Below, piece after piece: positions 41,340 to 53,399 of a stretch of 64,000 nucleotides of DNA; within the stretch, counting starts at the first letter, position 1; each line of letters starts with the position of its first letter. The stretch is from positions 14,755,001 through 14,819,000 of the forward strand of contig JBBBDQ010000191.1 in the NCBI GenBank assembly GCA_037127315.1, read 5' to 3'. The DNA comes from Ascarosepion bandense (lineage: Eukaryota > Mollusca > Cephalopoda > Sepiida > Sepiidae). The notes below the pieces were generated by a model. The model had not been told where the DNA came from, did not search any database, and saw only the letters and a program-made list of their open reading frames with translations. The position numbers and the translations under genes were made by a program.

Positions 41340-42000
41340 AGAAAAACAAACAATTTTCATTAAAATCTGACTAAATCACCTTTTTCGCTATAACCGAACA
41401 TTAAAAAAAAATACCTTTAAATCCCACCTTTTTGGCATTAAACAACTCACAAAGGTTGATATGCCGTTAAACAAAACTCAAACTCCATTTATAAAGACTT
41501 CCAGCTTCCAAATGTAACAACCAGGCAATCCATCTCTCCAACATTTACTATTATTTGCTTTCAGTCCTCATTCAATGAACACCAAAGATAATTTCGAACT
41601 GTCGTAAGCAACAGCAGCACAAACCATGGCACCAGTTAGTTTCCTTTAGCTTGAGTTGTGAGATCTTCGAGAATGTTTCCTGTTGAAGTGGCGTAAACCC
41701 TATCGTTTTGGAAGTGGACCACGTCCTCTTTAGTGAAAAACCTTTCGTCTAAACAAGCGAAAACTTTGCTGAACGCTGCGTCTCCGCCATCATTTTCTCT
41801 TCGCTTTGTCAAGCTGATTTTGCTTGGAGGCACTTGAGGGCAGCTGTGATCGTTGAATCTTGGATTGTTTCAGCTCTAAATTCTGTTTCACGAATTTCTT
41901 TAGTAGACCACCAGAAATATCCATCTCTCTTGGTATCTTCCTCATGCTGGATTTCTATTCACGCTGTTCTTGACGGCTTCAATGACTCAAACTGAACGCG
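41340..42000 (-). pseudogene. Tc1/mariner-like transposase, central fragment
   Basis: Minus frame MPPSKISLTKRR... reads ERFFTKEDVVHFQNDRVYAT and STGNILEDLTTQAKGN, matching the RFFTDEK-FTVD---N-RNDRVYA stretch around the first catalytic Asp of this group (here changed to Glu-Asp context ERFFTKED). Upstream residues (KRDGYFWWSTKEIRETEFRA) fit the preceding region. The ends of the element were not found. Confidence 0.55.
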
Positions 42001-42231
42001 TTTCTGTTGGGATTGGATTTGTTGAGGTTGTTTGCTTTTCTTTAAACTTTTTCAACATATTGAAAACATTCAACTTTTTTTATCAACCCACAATTCTTCA
42101 TAACTCAGTTTTAATGCGACAATTTAATCACGTTTTGTTTGAGCTGCCATACTTAAATAAACCGCACACAATGTACGAATAGGTATGTTTCATTTTATGT
42201 TAAATTAATGGGTAAATTTTAATGCTGCACC

Positions 42232-42269
<38 letters not shown>
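42232..42269. repeat. (TA)n flanking the hammerhead-like motif
   Basis: Partner array at 42345-42369. Confidence 0.95.
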
Positions 42270-42271
<2 letters not shown>

Positions 42272-42335
42272 ATCCGCAGACAGATCAATTTCGTTGTATC
42301 ACAGCTCATCAGTACGGTTAGAATCCGATTGCTTT
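42269..42335 (-). ncRNA. Hammerhead ribozyme-like motif, core intact
   Basis: On the minus strand CCGTA (42317-42313) precedes CTGATGA (42312-42306). A stem II follows (GCTGT, loop GAT, ACAAC), then GAAA (42292-42289), a short stem III, GTC (42281-42279) and TGCGG (42278-42274). CCGTA and TGCGG pair as a 5-bp stem I (one G-U). All core nucleotides of the hammerhead family and a permitted GUC cleavage triplet are present. Stem II has one C-A mismatch and stem III is weak in this copy. The motif lies between two (TA)n arrays (42232-42269 and 42345-42369). Self-cleavage is inferred, not shown. Confidence 0.7.
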
Positions 42336-42599
42336 TAACCCAGGAGTATATATATATATATATATATAATCTTTCTCTTTCTTTCTCTATCTGTACATGT
42401 CAGAAAATCGGTTTCCAGTTATTAAGTTTAACGCTACGGTGGACCGTTAAATGTACAATCCAAGATACAATCAAAAGTACTTTTAGAAACTTTAAGGGCG
42501 GATTCCTGATAAAACAAAGTACAATGTTTATATAAACATAGTGTGCAATGGGTAAATTGTTGCCATTTTATTTGATTTTAATTTTGCGCATACGCGTTG

Positions 42600-43300
42600 T
42601 TTTTGATTTTGTCCAGTGCTCCGTAAAGTAGAGGGTCAGTTGGGCACACTCTGTGAGAAAAATAGCACATTGACGCAATCCACTCTGCTAGAAATTTGAA
42701 AACGGCATGCTGTACTGCATTCACGCCGGAAGCACCATATTAGAGTATTTGGGTGTCCATCTGTGGACACTGAAGAGAATTCGGAAAGAGTTGGATGAGT
42801 CTAATGATGATTACGAAGGCACGGCAGTTTGGAAAACCCACTCTGATCGTTCTAATAAGAAAAGAAGTCCCAAATTTGTTGTTAAGGGCCTCAGATTCAA
42901 CACAGAGATCTACATCAAATGCCTTGAAGAGTCAGTGCTGCTCTGGGTCAACAGGGTGGTTGTTGAAAGACACTATGTCTGGCAACAGGACTCTGCACTA
43001 TGTCACACAAGTAGGAGGACCAAGCCATGGCTGTCCGATAATTTCTGCGATTACATCATCCCTTATACCCGGCCACCTAACACCTAAGACTGCAATCCCC
43101 CATTGATTATTATGCGTGGGGCGCAGTTAAGAGAGGCCAAGAAAACTCCCGGTAACGCCAAAGATGAATTAAAGGCAAGGATTATGTTAGCATTCACCAA
43201 CTTAAAGAAGGAGACCGTTCAGAAGAGATGCAAGAGATTCTGAAGTCGTCTAGAGGCCGTGGCTGGAACTAATGGTGATTTTATTAAATAAGCTTTCTGG
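42600..43300 (+). pseudogene. Tc1/mariner-like transposase with internal deletion
   Basis: Frame 42707-43087 begins with the helix-turn-helix region (LGVHLWTLKRIRKELDESND) and reads SDRSNKKRSPKFV. It then jumps directly to GLRFNTEIYIKCLEESVLLW, YVWQQDSALCHTSRRTK (second catalytic Asp), and PWLSDNFCDYIIP. After a frameshift the C-terminus continues: NAKDELKARIMLAFTNLKKE, SRLEAVAGTNGDFIK, stop near 43288. Roughly 150-170 residues between the two domains, including the first catalytic Asp, are missing. Confidence 0.8.
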
Positions 43301-43399
43301 TATTTCAAAATAATTTTGTGTAATTTTGGTAAATATATCCATTAAAATGCGATGTCAGTGTTATTTTTATTTTTGTGTAATTTAGATAACAATTTATTC

Positions 43400-44535
43400 A
43401 GCGTATATTGTATCCACAAAAAGCTATCGTTGTACACAACAACTCATAAAAGTATTCAATATGTTCTCAACTTGCTTCTACATATGGATGCATCCGTCGG
43501 ATCAACGACTGGCGGACTCGTTCAAATACTCCTACATGGTGTTGAATAGTTTCGCAGGTTCTCATGACGCGTTGATAAAGTATCTCTGCATTATTGTCTG
43601 CTGCATAAACCTATTATTTTAGGATTGAGTGTGGGGTAACGGGGAAGCCATGGAATCAGTCCTCCCCTAGGTATCCATTGTGCATGAACCACATGCGTCT
43701 TCCTATTATCAGGGGAACATCCTCTAGCAAGTTTGAAAGTCTGTTCAAAATAAAGTCCCTGTCACCATCTCTTGTAAGACGTGTTGGGAGGACATATGAA
43801 CTTACCAGACAGTCAACTACCATTCCAGCACTCACATTAATCATAAACTGATGCAGGCGTCTAAGCTGTATTGTACCATGGGATTCCGATCCGCCCATAA
43901 ATGTTGGTTGTGCAAATTAGTTATTCCCTCTCTTCCAAATGTTGCCTCATCCGTAAACAAGACTGGAGAGAAAAACAGCGGATCAGCGGTTTGTGCAATA
44001 AACTATCGGCTAAAAGTTCTCCCGTTGGTGAATGATCAGAGAGAAAGACCCTATACATATTGCAAATGATACGGATACAGGAGCTGATCTTCATGTACCC
44101 TCTATGCGGTAATATAAGATGTACCACATGCTGGGAGCACACTTGACATGTGCTGATACCTGGATCGTCCCCGACAGCCTGTAGAATGTGTTCTCCGGGG
44201 TAAAAGAGCGGATCTTGGTCTTCCTCGATGCATAGATTTTTTATGCCACGCGATGACAACGCGATGACAAACAGCAGCAAAGGTTGGATGACTCGGTTGC
44301 ACTCGATCTGGAGACGCAATCTCATGCAGCCACATGTCCATTATATGCATGAAAACAGGCTAGTCACAAATGTACACGAGAGAAAAATGTAACCTAGTCT
44401 ACATGACAACACGGCGACATTTACCGTAAACTTTCTTCAAACTTAATAACTCAAAAACGGAGGATTTGCAGACATATGTTTATATGAACCTTTGTTCTTG
44501 TTTTGGTGTGAGGAACCCGCCAAAGTTTGTAAAAG
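43400..44535 (-). pseudogene. DDE transposase (Tc1/mariner superfamily), frameshifted
   Basis: Minus-strand pieces in order: RGRPRSALLPRR, DQLLYPYHLQYV, SPVLFTDEATFGREGITNLH (first catalytic Asp), NQHLWADRNP, INVSAGMVVDCLVSSYVLPT, RLLEDVPLIIGRRMWFMHN (second catalytic position D to N). C-terminal debris lies near 43450-43600. The 5' end near 44500-44530 (GTATTTTTGATACACCCGTA) is a likely inverted-repeat end. Several frameshifts make it non-functional. Confidence 0.75.
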
Positions 44536-44574
44536 TATTTTTGATACACCCGTATACAAGTCTTACTAATTAAC

Positions 44575-44840
44575 CCATAGCCGTGGAAAAAGAGTTGGAT
44601 TCATACCTTTCCCTAGGGTATATGCTTGCAAGTGAATATAACGAACACAACTGAAATTTGAACTTGGTTTTCCCATTTAAAATTCCAAGACATTATCCAT
44701 TACACCAACCACACATCCAAACATACAGTAATTGGTATTCTTAAGTGGTTCCCCATCTAGGTACTGACTAGGTTCGACATTGCTTAACTTCGGTGATCAT
44801 ATGGAAACCCGTGTTTCAACGTGATGTAATCATAAACCCA
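44575..44840 (-). mobile_element. 5S rRNA-tRNA composite SINE
   Basis: On the minus strand, a 5S-like part (44838-44714: CACGTTGAAACACGGG, GATCACCGAAGTTAAGCAAT, GTCAGTACCTAGATGGGG) is followed by GTGTGGTTGGTGTAATGGA and a B-box-like AAGTTCAAATTTC. It then runs through the shared body to ATGGGTTAATTAG. Confidence 0.75.
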
Positions 44841-44959
44841 TATATATTTTAATAGTGAGGCCACGGAACATGTTGTCAAATATAACAATAATGTCAAAGA
44901 CATTTTAGTAATCAGTTTTCTTTTTCCCCATAATCTAATTTGTCTTAATTTTATCTCAC

Positions 44960-45242
44960 ACCAAGAATCAGGAGAACCATAATTCGTTCGGTGAGTATCT
45001 GCTAAACACCCATTTATGAAAAGAAAAATATATTGCCTGCAGCAGTTGCCATTTGTAGCCCCCTGACCGTCGGAAACGGAAACTGCTATCTTGGTAAGAT
45101 GGTAATGCACCATTTCCGGTAAGAGAAGATAATAGACGACTGTCACGTTCCGTCGACGTGGTTAAAGGTCTCATTTGACAAATACGCGGGACTGTTGGAA
45201 AAACGCAGCAGCTTGCCGGCGCGTGGTTCTCAACCGTCAAAG
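44960..45242 (+). promoter_or_regulatory. CpG-rich block with splice-donor-like end
   Basis: CpG is unusually dense for this window (TTCCGTCGACGTGG, AATACGCGGGA, GCCGGCGCGTGG). The block ends in GTCAAAG|GTAAGG, a strong 5' splice-site match. It may be a promoter and non-coding first exon on the plus strand. The minus-strand open frames across it show no family motif. Confidence 0.25.
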
Positions 45243-45244
45243 GT

Positions 45245-47325
45245 AAGGGAGTCGGTTTTCTTTCATTTCTTTTCTTTTATTGATATGCGACGATATTGAA
45301 GCAGAAAAGAAAGACTAAATGGGTTGGAAAACCATAAAATTAGGGGTCGGGGTAATAAGTAAGAACGAAAGAAATTGAAAATAAAAATTTGATTTTTTTA
45401 TATCGATTTTAGTACTTTTATATTTTATATTTTTAGTACTTTTATTTTTAGTACTTTCTTTTTGTTATTCAATAAAATAGAATTTTAAAATACAAACCAA
45501 AAGTTATTTTTCTGTCGCTGTAACTTACGAACCAGTTATAATTCAAGAATCAATTATAATGCAGTTTATAACATATTCTATCATAATATGGCTAAATGAA
45601 GGTCTTGTTTGATGGTCCAATGATTTAATAATAATATGCTTGGGACTTGCCTTTTATTCATGTACAATATGAAAAGCTTCAGTGGTTAATTTAGCTGCTC
45701 TTTCGAACATTGTTCCGTTTATTAGAATGTCTTGCACTTCGTTATTTGAAAAACCTACTGAAGGCACAGGTTCACAAAGTTCGTTTTGGTGGGGAGGTGG
45801 TAATAAAATTTGACCAATTTGTTTCTTCAGAGTTGATACATGTATTTGTAACTACTTTGGTGGCTTTTATTTGGAAAATTTACCCAAACTTGGTTATAAT
45901 TTTGTGATGTAATTTGAAGAAAATTTTAAAATTAGTTTTGTAAATTGACATAGCTGAGTATAAATGTTTATTTATTCAATAGGCAATTTTTTTTATAGTC
46001 TCTTCCCTCACCTCCAAATTATTTGACTCCAACACTGAGAAAATATAGTTTCTGAAAGCGTGGTTAAAGCATTGTGCTGTAAATTTTTAATGCAATATTC
46101 TGTAGTTCGGTTGACTCTTTTGAACATGTTGAAGATTTATAGTTGTTGGTTATGGGATTTATTGTTCCATTTAGTTTCCAACCTACTAGATTCATGATAG
46201 ATTCATTTATAAATTTTATAATGCTGTGCTATAAGGCTTTTATTGATTACCGGAATGAAATTTCAACGCTCCAATCATGAACTTAAAGTTATTGGTTTCC
46301 TCATAACACAGTAACGATTTGGAAAAATATTTCATCTCATTATTTATCATTGTAAACCCCAACTTTCAAATTGAGTTCAATGCCATTGTTCCAGAATCGA
46401 CCTGTTCTATTCAGCATTGTTAAAATGTTAGCTTGTATCTATTAGTACTAACTGAATATTAATTCTAAAAAGATATACAATCTATATTTGTGTAAGCCGG
46501 CTCCATGTGCAGTGCTACACCTGATATTTCTGGACATGAATTTTAACCTCCTATAGTGCAACCGATTACTAAAATGCATGACTTTTAATCTCTTCCAAAA
46601 AAATACCAGCGTAATTATTTTTTGCGTAAAACCTTATAAAAACTCGGACTGTACTCGAGTCTATACGGTAATAAAACGGATTTTTAAAATTATCAGGCTC
46701 TTTATGGTCACTCAAATTTTTCTCTAAACAAGAATTACTGTCCTTATCCGACAAACTGGAATCTTTCAACATCAAAATTGGTGATCTTGAAAGGAAAAGG
46801 AAATCCCTCACAGACACGTATAAGCAAAAAAGTGTTTCCAAACGGCTTTTCGGATCTAAATCAATCAATGTGGGTGCTGGACAAAATACTCGTCAAAAGA
46901 CCAAAAGATTTTAAAAATCAAGAAAACCTCCTATTTTGCTTTTGTGCAAAGTGGACAAAATCCCGGAGCTTCATTAATGTTTAAGAATGCAAACCACATT
47001 CATACGGACTTTTAAAAACAAACTGAGTTCGTTTTAATTTTTTACATTAACTAAATTTTGTACAAGATATTTGTCTAAAAATTACTTCATTAAATAATTT
47101 ATTAATCTCACTAGACGTACACACATGATTTACAGACACATAGAATTACCTTCGGTTTAATGCATGTGACCCGTGTCTGACCAATGGGAACTGACACAAA
47201 CAAAATAAAAATACCGGGATTTCTGTCTCTTTCTTCCGTTTTTCACTCAATTTCTGAAGCTTTAATAAAACTGAAACATGTTAGATTCATACGTTTTCTA
47301 CTTTTTCTTTATTTTATCACCTTGT
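45245..47325. other. 2-kb AT-rich interval, no gene recognised
   Basis: Short open frames on both strands (45710-45907, 46569-46868) show no motif or repeat similarity that I could see. Confidence 0.45.
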
Positions 47326-47329
47326 CGAG

Positions 47330-48253
47330 CTTGAGAAGGACCTGCAATACGTGGTGGACTGGGGTAAGAAATGGCTCGAAAATGTTAATGCTTCCAAAAC
47401 GAAGCTGCTATCTATTAACCATCATAGACAATTGCTCCTACTCCCCATTAGCATGGAACAGGCTAGCCTCCCAGAGAGTAAAACACTACGCCTCCTTGGC
47501 TTCACACTCTCAGCGGACCTCAAGTGAAATGACTTTATCGAATCCATTGCTAAATCCGCTGCTAAGGTCGGTTCACTGTGCAGGGCCAGGAAGTTTTTCC
47601 CATCTAAGTCCATCTTGCACATATATAAATCTACCATCCGCCCGTGTATTGAATACTGCTGCCACATCTGGTCGGGTGCCCCTGCTATTCACCTCGGGGT
47701 TCTTGACAAAATCCAACGGAGAATCTGTAATGTGATCGATACCGACTTGGCAGCTCGGCTGCAGGTGCTCTCTCACCGGTGTGACGTAGCTTCCCTGTAC
47801 CTCTTCTATAAATACTTTCACGGCTTCTGCTCTAATGAATTTAGATCATTAGTGCCTCCTAGGTATGAATTTACACGAGCTACTAGATTAGCAACTAGGT
47901 CCCACCCTTTTACAGTGAAACTAATAAAATGTAACCGCAATTTCTACTCTAACAGCTTCTTTTCATGCACCCCGTCTGTGGAGTTCCCTTCCATATGCTT
48001 GCATCCCCGACAGCTACAATCTTTAAATGTAGGGTCAATAGACATCTTCTATCACACTAACTGGCATCCATTTTCACAAGCTCTTTTTTCATCTACTTCA
48101 GCCACATCCTCGGTATCCTCATCCGTTTACCACCCTCCTTCCGACATTTCCTATAACTAACCCCTCTTTTTCATCACTTTCCCCTATGTAACCCCCTGTG
48201 CAACAGTGGCAGTAGAATGCCTTGCTTGGGGTGAGATGATTAAAAAAAAAAAA
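47330..48253 (+). pseudogene. Jockey/CR1-superfamily LINE RT C-terminus and 3' tail, best copy
   Basis: The frame reads VELEKDLQYVVDWGKKWLEN, NASKTKLLSINHHRQ, LRLLGFTLSADLK, a single stop (TGA near 47525, normally Trp), then NDFIESIAKSAAKVGSLCRA. It continues with SILHIYKSTIRPCIEYCCHI, WSGAPAIHLGVLDKIQRRIC, LAARLQVLSHRCDVASLYLF, YKYFHGFCSNEFRSLVPP. This is the RT thumb/C-terminal region; the catalytic YADD lies upstream and is absent. It ends GCCTTGCTTGGGGTGAGATG, ATTAAAA (48221-48250). One stop and little decay suggest a relatively young 5'-truncated insertion. Confidence 0.85.
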
Positions 48254-48394
48254 GAGAGAGAGAGAGAATTGTTAAAATAATAAAAGTATCTTTAGTCCTC
48301 TCAGGCATATGAAATTAAAAAAGCTCACTTAACAATTGTATAAGCATGTCTAATATTGTAAAATGTTAACTTTTACATTATTTATGCTAGCCAG

Positions 48395-48705
48395 TCGAAT
48401 GTGTAATGGATGACGACTCGGGATGTGAAATTGGAGAGCCGAGTTCGAATTCTAATCTGGTGCATTATATTGGCTTTCGCGTAAATACCTTTAGGAAAAG
48501 TATGAATCAATCATCTCACCCAGCTATGAGTTAAATATTAAGATGTCTACCTAAAAAGATCATTGTTATTTTCAAAAATAAAAATACTTGTTAACGCAAA
48601 ATTCACTTGAAAGAAAACAAAATATTTTTAGAATCCAAATTCGATTTCGATTTTAAATAACCACGCACAAATGGGTGATAAACCGTAAAAAAAAAAAAAA
48701 AAAAG
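48395..48705 (+). mobile_element. tRNA part and tail of the composite SINE, without 5S
   Basis: A tRNA-like head (GTGTAATGGATGACGACTCG, B-box-like GAGTTCGAATTCT) leads to a tail ending TTTAAATAACC...ACAAATG...TGATAAACCGT plus an A-run. That tail links it to the composite at 1.8 kb and not to family A. Confidence 0.6.
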
Positions 48706-48837
48706 AATTGAATATTTCCACCACTCTTTTTATGCAAGCACGTAGATAGGTTGACATTTTTTTTTTAAATGAGACTACGGATGAAGATAATTATTTTTGC
48801 AAAATGAATAAGAGGAAAGGAAAGCGAGGAGGATAGT

Positions 48838-49320
48838 ATATGTATCGTTCCCTTCAGGGCGTTGGTGATTATGGCTCTGCACAATTTCCTGTCTTTTGTA
48901 GCATTTAAAGGATTTTGTCTTTATCACTCCTAAACCTTGTTCCGCCATCCATTTACTCATGCTCACTTGATATATTATGCATTGATTTTCTCTGTCCCTA
49001 TTGCCTTGAGTCTGTCCTGTGTGTATCACATTTTCCAAGCCCTCTTTTTTCATTATGTACCCAAGAGATTTCAACCATCTATTTCTGAAGGTAATTATAA
49101 CTGTCCTTCTTGTTTCCTTTTTTCTCTAGAACTTTGACATTTTCGGTTCATGATATTGTCTGCATCCTTCGGTAGAAACAATTCTGTTGCTTCAAGTCTT
49201 TTCTTCGTCTTTGAGGAGATTATCCAGCAGCCACTGCTATATAGAAAGACTGATATTATTTAATAGTTTAGTACTCTGGTAATTTTGTTAATGGCGCCTT
49301 TTATTTAAAAGACACTGCCA
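48838..49320 (-). pseudogene. RTE-like LINE RT C-terminus
   Basis: Minus frame: MKSLGYIMKKEGLENVIHTG, QTQGNRDRENQCIIYQVSMS, KWMAEQGLGV and ALQKTGNCAEP-like debris toward the terminus. Upstream debris (MWFYRRM-like) extends to about 49310. Same family as 30.4 and 36.6 kb. Confidence 0.7.
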
Positions 49321-49324
49321 ACAA

Positions 49325-50105
49325 CAAAATTCGTTTTTTTTTTTCTGCTTTATTTTGGACGTATTCATGCTGAAGTGAAATTTATTTTAAAAATGGTCTT
49401 TTTGGCGGGAAAAGGGTAATCCAACGAGAGACCGAATGATAAAGTGCCGGAAAAAAATGAAAATATTTAAAAGAAAAAAATACTCTCGCTCATAAGTCAA
49501 TTCTGCGGGTCCTTATTTCATTAATTATAAACCTGTTTAGGTCATTACATATTTTTTTTTAAGTCAAAATGGCCGGATTTTCCGATTTGGCATGTAGAAT
49601 AATGTGGTTAAATTGTCCACTTTTATTTTTATTTAATTAAAAGATGTCTGTCTTTTATTTTTATTTATTTTTTTTTTACATGGTTTATTCTGTGCGGGTA
49701 CATTTCTCTAAATTACTTACTTATGATGTGGTTGAGTAGATTCACCTCTGGGGATTTCGGGGATTATAATAAAAAGAATAAGGGTTGTTAATGATGGCAT
49801 TTAATACGTAAGGCGTTGACCACTCTCTTCCCCTTTCATTCTTTTCTTCTGTCTCCCCCCCTCATTTCGTCTGTTTTTAATCTCAACAAATTTCTCGAAT
49901 TTTTGTTTACTTCCTCTTATCAGCCAACAATAGCCGTCATCTTCTGAATGTGCAGGACTTTAACATTCAAATCATATGAAACGTGTGCCTTAAGTAATTT
50001 TAAAACCATTTAACGTTCTACCAGGAGATCCGTTTTTTATTAAACTTGTATGTAGTGAACTTGATATCCATATATTCTACAATAGGAAAATAAAAGCTTG
50101 TACGT
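49325..50105. other. AT-rich interval with pyrimidine runs, no gene
   Basis: Contains a C/T-rich stretch at 49815-49960 and poly(T) tracts; nothing else recognised. Confidence 0.5.
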
Positions 50106-50109
50106 AAAA

Positions 50110-50530
50110 ATAACAAATCTACAGTGTCCACCAATGTATGCACACTTCAAAAAACGAAAAACTTGTACTGATATTTTAATACTATATTTATTCAGACATC
50201 ATGACATTAATACAAGTTAACTTCGAATTCTACAATCACAAGAGTTGATCAAAATGGTGGCCTTTAGCTTCCGGAAATTTATTACTACTGTTTGGGCAAT
50301 ATTAGCCAAAGTGCCCAGTGGTATTGCTGCACATATATTTTCAATTTCTTGTCTAAGTGCCGATAATGTAATGTTATCTGTCGAGAAAATATCGTACGAC
50401 AGTAAAGTGTGTTATTTCAATTTGATTAAACTACGAACGACAAGTTTTTCCTCTCCTGAAGAGTGTATACATTTTTTGACGAACTCTATATAAACTTCGT
50501 AGAATAATTAAAATCTGCAGTGTTCGCAAT
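50110..50530 (-). pseudogene. DDE transposase C-terminal remnant and element end
   Basis: The minus strand reads IPLGTLANIAQTVVINFRKL before a stop, like the C-terminus of Tc1/mariner-type transposases. The 3' end CAGTGTCCACCAATGTATGC (50121-50140) resembles inverted-repeat ends of this group. The match is short and partly judged by eye. Confidence 0.4.
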
Positions 50531-50899
50531 ATTTTCAATACATTTAGTGAAAAGCAATCACTTCAGGTATTTTGATGTCATTTTTAACATCGATGTTGAA
50601 GTTGATAAAAATCAGCAAAATATTGACCTCTTATATAAGCTCACCCTTGCATTTTATCACTGATTTTTTTTTACACATATTTCTCGGCTTATATGCGAGT
50701 ATATATTGTAAATGGTACGTACATTCGACTATTGAGAGCAGCGCTAAATGACAGAAACAACATAGGTTCGATCTTTGGTGAATTCCTAATATTGAGAACC
50801 CACCAAAGATTCATAATCAGTCAAATGCAGCTGCGGTTCAGTAGTCATTGCTAAGGGGGTAATTAAGTTGTATTTCAGCTTGTGAGTCTTATGGGCATA

Positions 50900-51250
50900 T
50901 AACGTTGAAACACCGGCTCTTGTATTTTCATCGAAGTTAAGTAACGTCGTGCTTGGTTAGTACCTACATGAGTGACCGCTATAAGCTTGGAAGTGCAGGG
51001 TAGTTTAATTTCTAACAAAGAGCCGAGTTCCAATATCAGTCGGGTTTGTTATATTCACTTACGCGCAAATAACCTTCTGAAAGGCATGAACCCTCCTATT
51101 CTCTCCCCAGTTATGGGTTAATTGGTAGGATTTACATCCGTGAATCATTATCCCGAAAACATTCTTACAATCTAAGATAAAACTATTTCCTGACTTTTAA
51201 TAGTCTGCCAAAGGTTAAGCTGTAAAAAGTGTCAATCAGTTCATACTACT
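50900..51250 (+). mobile_element. 5S rRNA-tRNA composite SINE
   Basis: The 5S part (about 50905-50990) is recognisable by AACGTTGAAACACCGGCTCT, CGAAGTTAAGTAACGTCG and TTGGTTAGTACCTACATGAG. The tRNA-like unit has lost most of its head but keeps GAGCCGAGTTCCAATATCAG. The tail includes ATTCTTACAATCTAA, shared with the 1.8-kb copy. Confidence 0.75.
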
Positions 51251-51351
51251 AATGATAAGGAAAGAATCAAGTGGTAAACCAGAAAACACCATCAATCAAC
51301 TCATAGACGACACCAGAATGAGAAAAGAATGGGATAGAGCTATAAATCTAA

Positions 51352-51658
51352 TCTAAATCTAAACTTATTTATAAATGGAACTTTGTCTCTGTGTGTGTCC
51401 GTAACCTATAGACTCCGAAACGGCTGAACCGACTTTCTTGAAAATTTACACAGTTGTACTATAAGCGTCTGCAAGTGTTCTTAGCTAGGTTTTGTGTCGA
51501 GGTACCCCCCGATAAATATCGAAAATCGATAATCGAAAAAAATCAGGTTATAGGAGTGGTCCGATTTTAATCAAATTTGATACACTCATAGACAATGACA
51601 TAAGAAACAATATTCAAAAGTTTCAAGGTCGCAGTTCTTACAATAGTGCAGAAAATCG

Positions 51659-51707
<49 letters not shown>

Positions 51708-52092
51708 CAAGATGTTTGTATGTGTGTGTCTGTTTATCTGCCTATATGTCTGTATTTTTTTCAGCCCTTTTATTTTAGTTTTTGCTTCGGGTTTGGCTCT
51801 AAGTAGGTATAATTGTAGTTCTTAATCTCAGCCATGATACCGTTTACTCAGGACTTATTTAGCCTTCAAAATTCAGTTTACGACGAAAAAAAATTATTTG
51901 ATATCGATACCAGGAAATCAAAATTTGACTTACATCCATTCATTTTTCATTCAGTCTACTATTTCGCTTTAACTGGAAACAACTATTGCTTTTTAGTCTT
52001 TCGTGCCAACGTCGAACAAGTCTGAGCTCCAGGACCATGGATTAGTTTTAAAGTTTTCATTACACCCGAGCAACGCCGGGCTATACTGCTAG
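51352..52092 (+). mobile_element. Non-autonomous Helitron
   Basis: A 741-bp element. It begins TCTAAATCTAAACTTATTTA and ends CAACGCCGGGCTATACTG plus CTAG, with a CCCG/CGGG hairpin just inside the end. It sits between A (51351) and T (52093), the expected Helitron target. The interior has a TA array (51660-51705) and no helicase. Confidence 0.85.
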
Positions 52093-52537
52093 TAACAAAT
52101 AACTAGAAAGAAGTGTTCAAAAGTATTAGTTTGAGGACAGATAGACCGAAGATAATGACATATTTTTGTCGGTGGTATAAATTAGAGAATCATTCTTTTC
52201 TTTTGACGAAGTTGTTTGTCTCAAAAGAATTATTAATGAAAAAGAAAAACTCAAGACTCAATAATATCGACTACGAACATGCTAACAACGTAATTACCGT
52301 GTTCGGAACATAAACATAACCACTACACTATAAACATACGTAACACTACTTACACAGATATGATAAAATCCATCCTCGATAATGGATAAAGCATAGCAAA
52401 AGTGCTCGGATAAACAAAACATTCGGACAATTTTTATATAATTTATTTACTAAAAAAAAATATATGAAAATAACATAAAAAACTTAAACAGTATACCTTG
52501 TCTGTCATTTTTAATGAAATCTGCATAAACGAGAGAC

Positions 52538-52541
<4 letters not shown>

Positions 52542-52606
<65 letters not shown>
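52542..52606. repeat. (CA)n(TA)n microsatellite
   Basis: CA array followed by TA array; 52095-52540 and 52610-52820 show no gene. Confidence 0.95.
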
Positions 52607-52609
<3 letters not shown>

Positions 52610-52825
52610 AATGCTAAAGGATTAATCACACATAGTATAAAGATTTGTTGATGCATGAAACTGGACGTTATCATCCGGTGTTAATGACTTTCCATGCTGA
52701 TTATATATTTGGGATTATAAACTATACTTTATTATTGATTTGAAAGTGAAAAAGTATCTTTCTTCGTTGTTGCGACTTAATTATTTTAGGTTACATATGT
52801 AGTAAGTAAAAAAAAAAAAGAAAAA

Positions 52826-53021
52826 GTCAGGTGCCATACGTAATACACGATTAGGCGATCATGTCTTATGATTAATGACCAACTCCGCAGAAAATTTCCC
52901 GCCGTTGGCTGCCGTTTATTTTTTAGGTACACTGGTTGGTAACCAAGACTATAGGACCCAGTCTGTCCTGCTATTTAACCCATAGTTAGGGATAGAGAAG
53001 AGATGGATTCATACCTTTCTA
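52826..53021 (-). mobile_element. tRNA-derived SINE family A, truncated
   Basis: The tail half is present (GTGCCATACGTAATACACGA through TTAACCCATAGTTAGGGA). The head is missing and is replaced by an A-run at 53022-53037. Confidence 0.7.
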
Positions 53022-53399
53022 AAAAAAAAAAAAAAAACTTAACCTGGCTGCTGCACTGCTAACAGAATTTGCCTTTTATTTATTATTCAAAGAAATGACA
53101 TATTTAAGTATTTTCATCATTTACGCTGCTTTGAGACGTTGTTGCAATATGGTGCGTTCCTATGTTACTTTTGATGTGCTTTGGACTAGCAGATATAAAG
53201 TATAATAAAGCAATAGCCGTCAAAACTAACAGACTTATCCTGCTCGAGATGTATCGAGAGAAACTTTCGATCAACTATGTATTTACTAAGATTAGTACGT
53301 TACGAGACCAACGTCCCCTCAGCTAAAGATGTTTACAGTGAGAGAAAAAACTGGATACATGGGGCATTGAAGAAAGTATAAAAGTTGAACGGGATTCAC

